The notes beneath the pieces were generated by a model, which saw only the letters and a program-made list of their open reading frames with translations, did not search any database and was not told where the DNA came from. Made by a program: the position numbers and the translations under genes. Positions 51,190-63,172 of a stretch of DNA of 64,000 nt are shown one piece after another. The stretch's first letter is position 1. Every line of letters starts with the position of its first letter. This stretch comes from Anas platyrhynchos (Eukaryota > Chordata > Aves > Anseriformes > Anatidae): assembly GCF_047663525.1 (NCBI RefSeq), contig NC_092621.1, positions 8,304,501 through 8,368,500 on the forward strand. Reading direction: 5' to 3'.

Positions 51190-51335
51190 AGTACAAAGCC
51201 TAACACTATTTTGTATTCATAAAACACCATCTGCCTCCAAGCATTTCACAAACACTAAATACAGCTAAAAACACCTTCAAGGGGTAAGGAAAAGACCCAT
51301 TTTACAGAAAAGGAAACCAAGCTTATTGTTACTAT
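51190..51335 (+). mobile_element. MIR-like (CORE-SINE/L2) remnant
   Basis: CCAAGCATTTCACAAACACT followed after about 55 bp by CCCATTTTACAGAAAAGGAA and ACCAAG. This corresponds to the MIR motif pair (GCGCTTTACA ... CCCATTTTACAGATGAGGAA ACTGAG), in the right order and spacing. It is old and strongly diverged. Confidence 0.5.
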
Positions 51336-51821
51336 AAAGCAAATGTCAAACTCCTACTTGACTGGAACAAACAGGGCAAATAAAAGCAGCTTCCATTGGA
51401 GAAAACAGATGCAGATAAGGTATGGCATTAGCAGCCAAGATACCCCAAACATGAAGACAACACAGTGGTGTTACAGCTTGAGGTTACCTGGAAAAACTGG
51501 CTGGAATGACTGATCGATTACCCACCTCAAGCTAATCCAGGTTCTATTGGTGATGGGTGGAATTCTGCCCAAATTCAAAAGTCCTAGCCACTTTCTGCCA
51601 TCTTTTTTTCTTGTGTCCACAATTCTTGCACTAGGCATGCTAGAGGTTATGGCCCTGGCTCATCCTTTCAACATCCATGTATCAATCTTTTGTCCAAAAA
51701 CATTGGACAAAATTTCTTGAGAGGCACAGACCAAAAGAACACAGAGGAATCAGGATGTGGGTACACCAGTGCCTGTATATCCAACAAGCTTCTGCGAAGC
51801 TTTTGGTTTTACAAGTTGTAA

Positions 51822-51960
51822 TCACCTCCTCTGGATGGGGCCTTGGCCAACCTGATCTAGTGGGTGGCATCTCTGTCTATGGCAAGGGAGTTGATTTTTA
51901 AGATGATTAGATGATTTTTAAGGTCCCTTCCAACCCAAGCTATTCTATGATATGATACTC
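51822..51960 (+). mobile_element. CR1 LINE 3' end
   Basis: Plus-oriented: TGGATGGGGCCTTGGCCAAC, CTGATCTAGTGGGTGGCATC, GGCAAGGGAGTTGATTTT, then AGATGATTTTTAAGGTCCCT and TCCAACCCAAGCTATTCTAT, ending in degenerate ATTCTATGATATGATA octamers. This is the canonical CR1 end. GATTTTTAAGATGATTAGAT followed by GATTTTTAAGG is a small internal duplication not in the usual consensus. Confidence 0.88.
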
Positions 51961-53189
51961 TGAGTTCAGTATCATGTAGACATGGTGTTGATGACTCTTA
52001 ACTAGGTAAGTTACCTTTTTGTCCAACACTTTTGATGCTTTTTTGGAGTTTCTTGCTATAGACGTGATATTTGACTACCCGAAAGAATTTAGTGTAATTC
52101 ACAAGCATATCAGGTCATCTAAAATTTTTTTCTGTTTACTTCTCATTCCAAGTCACTGATGAAGAACCATCCCAACACTGGTCCCTGCTGACTCTTGCAT
52201 CATGGAAAATGTGTATTAAGTCCCTTTACTTGCTACCATTAAATGATTAGTATTCAGATAAAAGGACTTTCTTCCAATCCTGTGGAAACTTGGTTTCGTT
52301 AACAACCTTTGGTGTGGAACCTTGACAATGGCCTTTTGAAAATCCACACACACTGTGTGTAGTTGATCTTCCTTATGTCAGTAGGTTTCTGTGTTCAGGG
52401 TCTTCAACGCCCTACCCAATGTCTTGGTTTCTTTCTTCTCTGCCTCCCTGCTGTATGAGTATAATCCAGATTTTAGCCAGTATACTATTTGGCCCAGCAA
52501 GCCTGAGATGAACGTGTCAATGAAAAGGACAGACCAGCTGGATAGGAAATGAAAGCTGAAAAGAGAAGCTGATTTTGTAGTCATTCCCTCAAAGGCCAGA
52601 AGTCAGGATAGGGAATCTTGTCTTTCCTGTGACCTCATCTTCAGTGACCAAAGAAACCCCTGTGGGAGTATCCCCATGTACTGACTTCTCAGGATGCTGA
52701 ACCCCCCAAAAATGAACCCAGAGAAGTGCAATCTTTGAGGCTGAAGCATGAAGAGAATGAACAGGATTAAATATGGACTCAGAGACAAAGGGACCGTGCC
52801 AGTTAGCCTGAGATTCCCATTTCACTTTCATGCAGGTTGGGACTGGGAACAGACACTTCACCATGGGAAACAGGAGGAGGCAAATTCAGCAGTGCTGTAT
52901 GTATTTAAACCAGCTCCAGGTTGCAATGTATTTCTTGCCTGTAACTGTTCTGTATTTTCCAAAAGTATCTCAAAGTTCCTTAATTCTTAAAGAAAAAGAT
53001 CAGACTGCAGAATAGTTCAAAGCAATTAAAAAAAGATCTAAGCCTTTTATTTAAAATACATCACACAATGTAAAACAGAATATATTTACAGTGTCCTCAG
53101 CAAAAGCCTCCCGGAGTGCTGTAAAACCCACACCCACATAATAGAGAGCTTATAGTATCAGAGACTTTTAGAGAAGTCTCTGAGGCAGT

Positions 53190-53375
53190 ATTCACAGAAT
53201 CATAACCCAGAGAAGGAAAAGACTTATTAGATCATCCAGCCATCTCCCCGCTGACGGAGAACCATTCCCTACAGTGTGCTTCCTAACATTTTTTTGCTAA
53301 TAATCAGCCTCTTGCTATTCTCCTAGGGAAGCCATTCCACAGCCAAATATATCTCACGCTAACATTACCATTATT
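53190..53375 (-). mobile_element. Old CR1-type LINE remnant
   Basis: The plus strand starts TCACAGAATCATAACCCAGA, continues AAAGACTTATTAGATCATCC, AGCCATCTCCCC, then ACCATTCCCTACAGTGTGCT and CTAGGGAAGCCATTCCACAG. That order is the reverse complement of an older CR1 3' end (ACAGAATCATA ... ATTAGATCATCCAGTCCATC ... TTCCCTACAGT ... GGGGAGACTATTCCACAG). More diverged than the 51.8-kb copy. Confidence 0.7.
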
Positions 53376-55129
53376 ACTTATTTACTGGGTACAGTATAAC
53401 CTAAAGGGCCTTGATCAGGGGGACCTGCTCTACAACCACTTGTAAGAGTGATTCTCTGTCCGAAAAAGCATACAGTCTACACAAAGTCCAAGGGGAAAGA
53501 TATACAATTTAGGAGATCAGAGTAGCATGGAAAACACCCCAAATGTTGCATGAATATTTGCTTTAGAGTTTTGTAGGAGAAAAAACTGTGTGTTGCAAAC
53601 CAGAACACACAACAAGAATGTATTTCTGATAGTCAGCTAGAGACAGACAAGGAGGTTTTTTCTTCCTCCCAGTTTCACACTATTTGTTATAGCTAAAGAT
53701 CTTGCACAGTACTGAAAAATCCGTCTTCTATTTTGGTGCAAATACTCCTTAAGTATTTGAATAACATTACATTTCTCCCTTCTGCTCCAGTCTCAGTCAA
53801 CATTTATCTGAGCCACACGTATTTTAATCTTCACTCATAAATCAATACCTCGAGCACAGCAACAGATTTTGCCACTCTCCTCCTATCTTTGACAGCATCT
53901 TTCCAGTAAACGATCACCCAGAAACGAGCACCACATTCCCCACGTGTGGTTATATAGAAGCAGAGAGGAGACCAGCTCCCTCCAACACTCACGCAGCGCA
54001 CGCCTTTGAGGACTCAGATGACAACAGCCTTTTTGCTGCTTTCATGGCTCTTGCACCCTTCCTACTTTGTGTGTGTTGACCCACTGCACTGTAACGCAGC
54101 GCTGTGTGCTGCAGGACCTACAAACCAATTAATAGAACGCCTCATTTTGTGGGGTTACTAACAATTTTTGCTATATCTGGTGGAAAATGACATCAGAGAT
54201 TGCTGCTTTTGCATACAAGAACAGGGAGAAAAGTAGCAGAATTTGGTAATTCACACCTTTACTAACCAAAATGAGCAGTGGGAGGCAGCACTATGGGACA
54301 ACCTTCTCAGTGTGACACGCAGTAGTAAAGAGCTAAAGAGGACATGGTGTTAAAAGAGGCTGAGCACTGCTGGCTTGGCCCTGGTCTTTTGCATACCAAG
54401 CAGAGTCAGTGTGCTAAAGGATACTGGTTTCAGCATCAGCATGGAAAAACTTTTGTCCTAAGTCAGGTCTGATAAGAGATTTTTATTCCACAGCTTTTCA
54501 CCCTGGCTTCACCTATGATAACACCCAGCTGGCTGTCATTACTGAACTAAGAGTTACTGCTGCTCTCATTCCTCCTTGCTAAACAAACAAGCCATTTTCA
54601 CTTACCCACTAGTCAGAGACCAACACCTGCTTTCCTCACCTTTTCACACTCCTGTCTCAGGGCTCCCAACCCTCAGTTATCCCACCTTTTTGCTACTGGA
54701 AACTCAGCCTTTTCTATTATTTCCTCATCGGACTCTCACTCAGACTCTGCTGCCATGTTACCAACCTGTCAAATACAACTGAAAGAACTTCTTTATTGTT
54801 TTTGTCTCTGTGTGCTTTTAGTAGTTAAAAAAACAACAAAAACCCCAGATCGTTTCTTTTTAAGGTACGGCTGCAGGCAGCTGAATTGGCATAACTGAGG
54901 TTGTAATAATTCTGGAAGGGGGAGAGCGAACAAAGACATGAGTGCTGAGAAGTAAAGAAACCTTTTAAATCATATCTGCCAGTGACAGAAGAATAATTTA
55001 GAATGAAGTTTTAGTAGAAAAGAAAGGAATTACAGAACCATGGAACTACCATGGAGTTTAACAACCACCTCTGCAATCACTCTGTTTGTATTGTCCTTCT
55101 CTCCCCTCCCACACACCCGCTTCTGTCTC

Positions 55130-55245
55130 ATCAAGTCTGAAAGCTCTTCAGATCAGAAAATGAACCTCAGTATATGTACAGCACCTGAGGCCCTGATTCT
55201 GCTGTGATATTACATAATAACTTTGCACTTCAGAGCATGCTTAGC
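55130..55245 (+). mobile_element. L2/L3-like old LINE 3' remnant
   Basis: GAAAGCTCTTCAGATCAGAA, then TGTACAGCACCTGAGGCCCT and GATTCTGCTGTGATATTACA. This resembles the amniote repeat pattern 'AAGCTCTTTGGGGCAGGGAC ... TGTACAGCACCTAGCACAAT ... CTACTGTAATACAAATAATA'. Too diverged to assign a subfamily. Confidence 0.35.
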
Positions 55246-55624
55246 TTTTATTCCCTTTAAGCACTCTGTCATCACAGCATATCTTCGGCGAGATCTTCAC
55301 CCTTTATTGTTCTGGGCCAAAACTAAGCTGTCATCATCTTTCCTGCCATACCTCATCCCCCTACTTCTTCTGCCTTAACAGCCTTTCTTCTAATTTTTTT
55401 TTGCTCTTACAAGTTTGTCCCCCAGCATTTTTCCCCTCAAAGCAAGCTCTAATTCAATGAATCATCTTTAAAATTGTGCTTTTGCTTTTATAATCTGCTA
55501 AAGCCTCTGACAAAGGGTTTGCATATGTAAGGCATAGTGCAATTCTGCACCTCCTCTCTGCCATTCTGGGTCTTGCCCCTTAGTTTTGATTTTTCATGTT
55601 TTGTTTCTTTTTCCTAGTCTGCTT

Positions 55625-55725
55625 TCAGCAAAGCTGAGACTGCCTTATACCCATACAATGTCTAGAACGTTGTAGGTACTAAATAAGTAAAAAAAAATTA
55701 AAAAAATAAATAAGGGGCATAGCTC
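55625..55725 (+). mobile_element. L2-like 3'-end remnant
   Basis: CAATGTCTAGAACGTTGTAG, GTACTAAATAAGTAAAAA. This recalls the L2 3' end (TGCCTAGCACAGTGTAGGTA CTCAATAAATA) followed by an A-rich tail. Single-element evidence by eye only. Confidence 0.35.
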
Positions 55726-55755
55726 AGGAAAAAAAATAATGAAAAAAAAAAAAAA
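55688..55755. repeat. A-rich tract
   Basis: A-runs with AAATAAATAA and TAATGA interruptions immediately 3' of the L2-like remnant; may include that element's tail. Confidence 0.7.
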
Positions 55756-58700
55756 CATCCAGCTTGCAAAGTCCATCATCATTTACATGGATTAGCTATC
55801 TGCCTTTCCTCACAAGCTCAGTCCATATTCCCAGACTGCCAGATAATAAATCAAGTTTTTGCTTCAATTGTAGTCATTGGGAGATCTGTAGAGTTTTAGG
55901 TCAAGCACTTATAACCATTTTATGATTCCAAAGTTTCTTACTTTGTCATTTAGTTACTGAACTGTGAGCTTTCATTGACTTTCTAACCATTGTGGCAAGA
56001 ACTGCTACTAGCTGTGCAAGATTTAAAACCTCATTAAGCAGAAGAACAAAATCAGGCTGCAGTAGTTTTAGGTGTATATTGGGGTGGAATCGTGACCCTA
56101 CAGAAGCCAGTGGAAGTTCTGCCACTGGCTCACAGGTGCATTGTTTCTTCCCTCTCTGCTGCTGTTTGTTGTACCAGGATGAACAGGTATTGCAGAACCT
56201 CAATTTTACACCTTGGAAATGCTTGGAAATTGGTTATTTTACCTCTTTTCTTTTTTCCTCTACCGTGCTGAAATATTTTACATAGTCAATTGCTGTACCT
56301 AAACACAAACTCTTCCTGTGGATTTGTACTGTTCTTCCCCTCCTGCTTGTCAGCTTAATTTCTTCTGCTGTGGCATGGAGTGTTTAATAGCAAAATTCAG
56401 CTATTCAGAAACTCAAATTCTTTTGTTTCTTAATTATCTCTGCCCTGTCAGCTATATCAGTGAAAACAAGTTACCATTAGACAATTCAGATACCAGTAAA
56501 CACCACGTTGTGATAATATAGAGTCCTGTATTACTGTCATTACAGAAAAAGCTGTTTCAGGGAGGTTTAAAAAAAATTAAATAAGCCCAGCACTTCTAAA
56601 TGGCCGAAAATCTGAAGATATCTTAATTATTCTTCAATATCTTAATCATTCTGAAGAATCATGATCTTGTATAATGGCCATTTTAAATGAGAGGTTTGCT
56701 GCTCTGCACAGTTGCCACTTCCTTCTAATTGTGAATTAAAGCATAATTTAGAGTGGCTCTATGCCAGCATGACTACAAAAATGTACAGACACTAACTCTG
56801 GTTGAAATAGGGGGAAAAAAGCAGTTAGATTTCTTTAAGTAATAGAAAATCACTCACCAAGTTGTACTTTAAAACAAAACACTAGAGCTTTAAGTTGACA
56901 AACTGACTTGAATTAAACCATACAAAAAAGTGCTTGCACTGTAAATCTTACAGGGCAAAAGTGATGGTAGGTTATCATTCTGTTTATTAGCATGCACTTT
57001 GGAGAGTTCAGGGCAAGTATGGATACGCATTCATTCCATTTTATGCCGCACATTACTGAAAACACATTCCCCATAAATAATTCATAAATGCATTGTCTGA
57101 AATTTCAGATTCCAAAAATACAACATGGTTTTCAACTTTATGGTTGCTTGGTCTTCAAAAACGAAATAGACAATTGGATGGATGGACTTGGCAACCCTGA
57201 TAAGAACCCATCAGTCAGAATTACACTCCAGAGGTAAATGCAAACATCTTCTAGCTCCTGATCCATGGAACAGCAAGGCCATGATGACAGCCCCTGTGCT
57301 TGTACCAGTCCCTTGGTAGGGAGCAGGGAGAAAAAGAGAAAGGGCAGAAGTAACCAAGTAGTGAGAAAAAAGTGTTCCGTAGGAGACCTGATTTTAAAAA
57401 GAACTTTTATTAGAAAATACAATGCCCTGGTCATCTCCGGTCATGCGCTGGGTGCATAGCTGGAGTGTTAAGAGAGAAAAGGATGCTTTGCAGGCTGGTG
57501 TGGTGGGAAGCTAATGGGGCTGAAGCTGCCTAAAAATCCAGAAGAATTTAAATTTGAAATATAGTAATAGTCAAAATAAAGAAAATGAACATATTTTGCC
57601 TTGCAAAAAGCCCATTTTCTGGCCAGACTGAACCATGAACTTGAGCTCTGTTTGTTGCTCTCAGCACTTAATTGGTATAAGTTCATTAATGGTAATGGCA
57701 TAGTAACTGGCATAATCTTTTATGCCGGTTATGCTAGTATAAGAGAGGTGAATAGGATCTTACAGTTCATCTAAAGTCTAATTTCTGCTGGGAGCAGAGT
57801 GACCACAACTCCTGCTGAAGAAACTGAAGTATGCTTTATAGGGTAGAGCGGTTAAGTTTTACATGCCTTGTGATTCCGTATCGTGCTGACATTATATATG
57901 TAGTTTACGCTCAGTGGCTTCTTTTTCCTTCATAATGTACTCAGAAGCCTCACATCAGATAGGAACTGCTTTTCAGCCAGATTTGCATTCACTTGCTCTG
58001 TTCTGCTCACCTCCCAGTGAGAGGCACACACAATTTCGGGTACCTTATCTAATGAAATCCTTGGTGCCTAGCCCTAACAGAACAGCCCACAATCTCGCTA
58101 CATGTCAGCTCTTTCTTTGAACTCATTCAATCCGTTTTGCCTGAGAGCAAACATTGCCACCGAGCTTGAATTCTTGGCAACCCAATGTATTGATTGCTTG
58201 GGTGCAGACCATACGTGAAGAGACAACGCTCCCATAAAAATTGTATTCCAGTACCCAACTGCTGTAAAAGCTCCTGGTTTGCACTGTTAAACCTCCTGCT
58301 CTGTGGTGGAATGGTTGGGACTATCTGCTGTTCCATTCATTTCCAGGTGTGCTGAACTCTCTGGGGTAATCTTTAAATCAGCTGAGATTTCATACATGAA
58401 AGATGAGGATACATAATTCAAGAGAAGCCACTGAGATAAAACAGTAGCTGTAAAAAAAAAATGCAGTGTGCTGGTGGTGCCTGGTTTAGCATGTCAAAGA
58501 GGGGTGACTGCTGGTGAGGAGCGGCGCACAGCCGGCACGAGAGCATGCCGTGTGGCAAAGCAGGTAGCATCATTGTGAGCTTCACAGGGACACAGGCACC
58601 GAACAGGCTTGACACTGTGCAAGTACTGAGTTAGAAGGCACCCTACAGAAAAAGCCAGCGGTAAAGCATGGAGTACGAGGCACTCGGGCCTGGTGTCCCT

Positions 58701-59029
58701 TGGCTGTAGTCATCGCACGCTAACAACCTCTTTCAAAAACTTTACACAGGTGGTAGGTGTCCCACTGAGATAAATTACCTACTTTTGGTTGCTGAACAGA
58801 TGGGCAGGGAAGTGAAATTTTAGTTTGTTCATTCCCAGCAGTAACTAGAAAAGATGATCTCGGGCTCTGCAGGATTACTTTTCAATAACCATACACCTGT
58901 GGATAGTCTACGCTTCTGTCAGAAACTACATAACGTCATCGATACACTACAAAATAAGGCTAAGCATTTAATGGCTCAAGAGACTAATGCTAAGACTCTC
59001 GTTCCCATATTCTTCTGAATAAATTCTAG

Positions 59030-59812
59030 GATGAGAAGGACCAGAAAGTATTCAAGCAGGGACCTCAACAGACAGGAGAAATGGGCTCACAAGAATCTCG
59101 TAACATTCGGCCATGTGAAATGCAAAGTCCTGCACCTGGGCCAGAATAACCCCAGGCACCAGTACATACCTGGGCTGATTGGCTGGAAGATAGCTTTGCA
59201 AAGAAGGAACTGGACACTTGTTGCCCTGGTACACACACACACACAAAATTTTAATATTAGCCAGCACAGAAAGCAGCATTGCCAGCATATTGAGGGAGGT
59301 GATCCTTCCTCTCTCCCGAGTCCTGGTGGGACAATACATCTGAAGGACCAGACCCAGCGCTGACAGACATGGATGCACTGGAGAGAGGCCAGAGAAAGGC
59401 AACGAAGGTGATTACGGGATTGGAGTATCTGACGTGCAAGGGATGCCTGAGAGAGCTGGGACTCAGCCTGGAGCAAAGGCAGCTCAGGGTGATCTCATCA
59501 TCTATAAATCCTTGGTTAGTGGAGGAAAGGAGACAGAGCCAGGCTCTTCTCAGTGAAAGGATGAGGTAATAGGCACAAATTTAAACACAAGAAATTCCAT
59601 TCAAATGTAAGAAAGAAAGCTTTCTGACTGTGAGGGTGGTTAAACACTGGCACAGGTTGCCCAGAAGGTTGTGGAGTGTGCATCCTTGGAGAAATTCAAA
59701 ACCTGACTGGACACGTCCTGAATAACTGGCTCTAGTTGACCCTGCTGTGAGCAAGGGGTTGCATTAGATGACCTCCAGAGGTTTGTTCCAACCTCAGCCA
59801 TTCGGTGACTGG
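59030..59812 (+). mobile_element. CR1 LINE, longest copy in the window (RT end plus 3' UTR)
   Basis: About 780 bp of plus-oriented CR1. It begins in the reverse-transcriptase C-terminal region (GGATGAGAAGGACCAGAAAG; ATGTGAAATGCAAAGTCCTG; CACCTGGGCCAGAATAACCC) and runs through ATTGAGGGAGGTGATCCTTC, GGCCAGAGAAAGGCAACGAA, GAGAGAGCTGGGACTCAGCC, TGTGAGGGTGGTTAAACACT and TAGATGACCTCCAGAGGTTT to CCAACCTCAGCCATTCGGTG. A (CA)n tract with T-rich sequence at 59,228-59,255 interrupts the element. The short frames here (for example 59,369-59,569) are remnants of the RT frame broken by stops and indels, not genes. Confidence 0.9.
59228..59255. repeat. (CA)n microsatellite inside CR1
   Basis: TACACACACACACACAAAAT interrupts the CR1 at 59.0-59.8 kb at the point where the consensus goes on with TCCTGGTGGACAA-like sequence. 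Confidence 0.85.
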
Positions 59813-60164
59813 CTGGGGTGTTTTCTCTTCATGAACATATTAAACCTCACTGACAGCATATGGCAAAATCCCAAGGACTCACCATCAAGGATCGGACTCT
59901 GATGTGCCCATACAGTTCAGGCACGGTGTTTTAAAGGAAGCTTAAACTGCCAGTGCCTGCAAACTAGAAAGCCCCATAAACCAATGCAAACATTAACCAA
60001 AGGCTTCTGCACAGAAGGGTCTGCAACTCAGTAAAATCAGACTAGATGCATGGGAAACATGACGACGTATTTAAACATAGGTCTTCCCTCCCTTTCCCAT
60101 ATCCTTTACCAAATTATTTGCATCTATTCCTGTACAAACACCTGACAGTGTAGCATACAACCCC

Positions 60165-60222
60165 ATGTGTGTATATATATACACACATATATATAGTGTA
60201 TATATACATGTATATATATTTT
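60165..60222. repeat. (TA)n/(TG)n AT-rich microsatellite
   Basis: GTGTGTATATATATACACAC, ATATATATAGTGTATATATA, CATGTATATATA. Alternating purine-pyrimidine and self-complementary, so it can form cruciforms. Confidence 0.92.
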
Positions 60223-60378
60223 TATTATTTTTTTAATAAGAAAGCCATATACAAAAGTTAAGAAACTTAATAAAAATATTGTTAGTATCTTCACTTTTAG
60301 CTTGCAAATATTTTTCTGGCAGAAATCTCCAGCTAACTTTGCAGCAAGACCTCTCAAAGGAAACAGAACTCTTGCTAA

Positions 60379-60408
60379 CAAAAAAAAAAAAGGAAAGAAA
60401 AAAAAAGC
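60379..60408. repeat. A-rich tract
   Basis: A12, GG, AAAG, A8, G. Confidence 0.85.
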
Positions 60409-62664
60409 ACACTACAAAATGAATGTGACCCAGGGACTTACCCTTCTATGCAACAACACGAGCAGAGTGCACAGAGACAGTGAAGTCCGCAGGGCGTGAA
60501 ATTAAAATTTTCACACAGATACAATGAAGTAATGATACAATGTTACAACCTTGGCACAAAAATCTTCTGGTTTGAGTAAAGTCAATGTCACGTGATGTTA
60601 CGGTTTGTGCACTGGTAGAAATGGTCTGCTGCTAAAAAGTTCATAACAAAACAGAAGGAGTGAAAGCAAGAAAATTGCATGGATAATTACAATAGGTCTA
60701 TACATTCTAGTGATCTAGACGTTCCTTAAGATGCTCATCACAGCAGTATCCAGTTGTCACTGCAGGCTGAGTTAAGAAAGAACACTTCTCTTTCACGCCT
60801 CGAAATCTAGGAGCTGAGATGCCATTAGGAGATAGGAAAAAGACAACTGAAAGAGATTTGAGCTTGGCAAGGAAGGGGGAGGGAGAGGACATCTCTTATT
60901 AGATCAGTTTGCTGCCTGTGAATGAGGTGGATATGCAGGTTCCAAATTCCAAGCATACGGGTAGGAGTAGGGATGCACAGAGCAATTAACAGAGTCAGGC
61001 AGAAGCTGGGATGAGCAGCATCTGGAGCATTGTTAAAGTCCTTCTAGGAATTGTTTCACCTCTTACAGTAAAATGGGGAAGTGGCACTGGAACAGCATAG
61101 GCTCAGCAGAAAGGACAAGGTCATTGCAACGAAAACGGAGCTTGCAAAATTCCCCAGCAGATCCATGTGCAGGGGCATGGACACAAGTTCAAGAGCTTGC
61201 TACATCTGACCTGAGACTTGCAAAGCAATATATAAACTGCTCCCCTTACACCACAAATACACCTACACATTTCATCACTGAATTATCAGATAATCTGCAT
61301 GGAGCAGAAAGCATTTCATTTCTAAGAATATGAAAAAGTCAGCAAACTCATAAATCATAAAGCTGCTTGTCCATTATGATGTTTCACAGATACCTGATAA
61401 ACTGACAGATGTGCGTGCATTCTACAAAATATATTTATAGGTCTGAACTGTTGGGAAAAAATCTGAATTCAGCACTACTGCTCATCTCAAAGCAGGTTTT
61501 CATGATCAGAGGCACAGAAGTTATACACACAAGTCCTATTGGCAATGCGAGTGGTGTGTGCCACTCGCCCTTCAGGAAATGTAACAGAAAAAGTCAGTCT
61601 AACAGTGCAAAGGTCGTTCCTTACATGGCATGTTTCCCACCCTACTGATCCACGACAGTATGCACAGAGAAACATACAGCCAAATGTGACTTAATAAAAT
61701 CTTGAAGTCTTCAGCTTATTAATTTTTTTTTTTAATTTTTCTCATTTCATTCCAGTGATTTCATTAGGTTAGACTTCTTCATCTTTATTAAAAAATAATC
61801 AGAACTGAAATGTTTCAATAAACCCAATTTCTGTTTTAAGTAGTAAAAGATGATTCAATGCAGATGAAGCAAAAATGAAAGTTAAAAGTACAATGGCAAT
61901 AGAGGCTTTGGGAATCTCCTTTAAAAGATTTTAAATACATAAATTATATATTAGTACTCTAAAATGTCTTTTTTGTTGTTGTTATTATTATTACAGAAAA
62001 AGAACTTGAAAAAGCAATTTTTTTTTCCCACTATGTTCTCCAGCTGTACATATCGAACCAAATCCTTTAAAGCTTATGGTTAGGATGAACCACAGGAGAA
62101 AAACAACACTTAAGGCGCCTCTACTAAAACAGATAACTTTGTACAGGACAGAAAACAGAGAGAATATTATGTTCAGTAAAAGGCTTAATTTTCCATTATG
62201 CTTTCAAATTATTTCTCCTGAACACATTCAGACTGTAAGAAATAATTCAGCTTTTTTTCTTGCAGAGGGTCATAAATAAAGTACAACCTCATAAAAAAAA
62301 AACACGAAACACATATATGACCCCAAATTACTTTGGAGTTAGAAACAAGTCGTACCAAGAAATTTGTATGCTAAACATAATTGGTATCTATAAAGAAATG
62401 GTGTATCATCTGAAATGAAAAACAATCAAAGCAAACCCCAAATGCTTTAAGATTATCTAAAAGTTGAGGAGATAACTTCATTGCTCCAGTGACAGCCTGC
62501 CACAAAGCAAAAATTACCAATATCTAATAGCATGAATTTTTGAAAAGGAAATCTGTAATGGGAAGAGAATAAAAGTCACACCTTACAGTAGAAATTGATG
62601 CATTCAGCTTGAACAAAGATCTGTAGATTGACATTAACAATCTCCTTGCTATGGAGCTTGCTAT

Positions 62665-62733
62665 GGGACTAGGAGTTTGACTTGATGATTCTTGTGGGTC
62701 CCTTCCAAGTCAGGATATTCTACAATTCTATAC
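62665..62733 (+). mobile_element. CR1 LINE 3' tail
   Basis: GGGACTAGGAGTTTGACTTG, ATGATTCTTGTGGGTCCCTT, CCAAGTCAGGATATTCTACA then ATTCTATAC: the last 70 bp of a CR1 in plus orientation with degenerate octamer ends. The upstream part is too diverged to place. Confidence 0.8.
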
Positions 62734-63109
62734 CCCATCAACTCTAAGTTGATTCTACCCCATCAACTCAAATCTCTATCAGAAAGTGGAAGGTATGCTA
62801 CGTGATTCAAGGTCCCCAGTAGTAATGATGGAAAGCCTACAAAACTAAAATGTATTAAACAGTTCAGTATTATATTACACTGAATCACTGCCATTACTTT
62901 CCCTACCTATATATGGAAAAATACCACAGTTATTTCATTACACTACCCATGAAATTTCACAGTCTGAGTCTTCTGTTATTATGTCCTGTCCTACTGTAAT
63001 TCCACTTAACCCCCTGGTCTAATTCCAGATACATAACATTACGAGCTTGTGACTTAAGCCCAAATATTGGGATTTTCTACATTTTTTAACAAGGACATTG
63101 AAGAGATGA

Positions 63110-63172
63110 AGATGGGATGGTTGGACCAGATGATCTTGGAGGTCTTTTCCAACCTTGATGATTCTACAGTTA
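63110..63172 (+). mobile_element. CR1 LINE 3' tail
   Basis: GATGGGATGGTTGGACCAGA, TGATCTTGGAGGTCTTTTCC, AACCTTGATGATTCTACAGT. A short plus-oriented CR1 3' end about 380 bp from the one at 62,665, independent of it because the upstream flanks differ. Confidence 0.82.

Noticed and set aside
59052-59569. Several frames of 60-129 codons on both strands
   Set aside because: They lie in the CR1 element. Sense pieces are decayed reverse-transcriptase remnants and antisense pieces are shadows.
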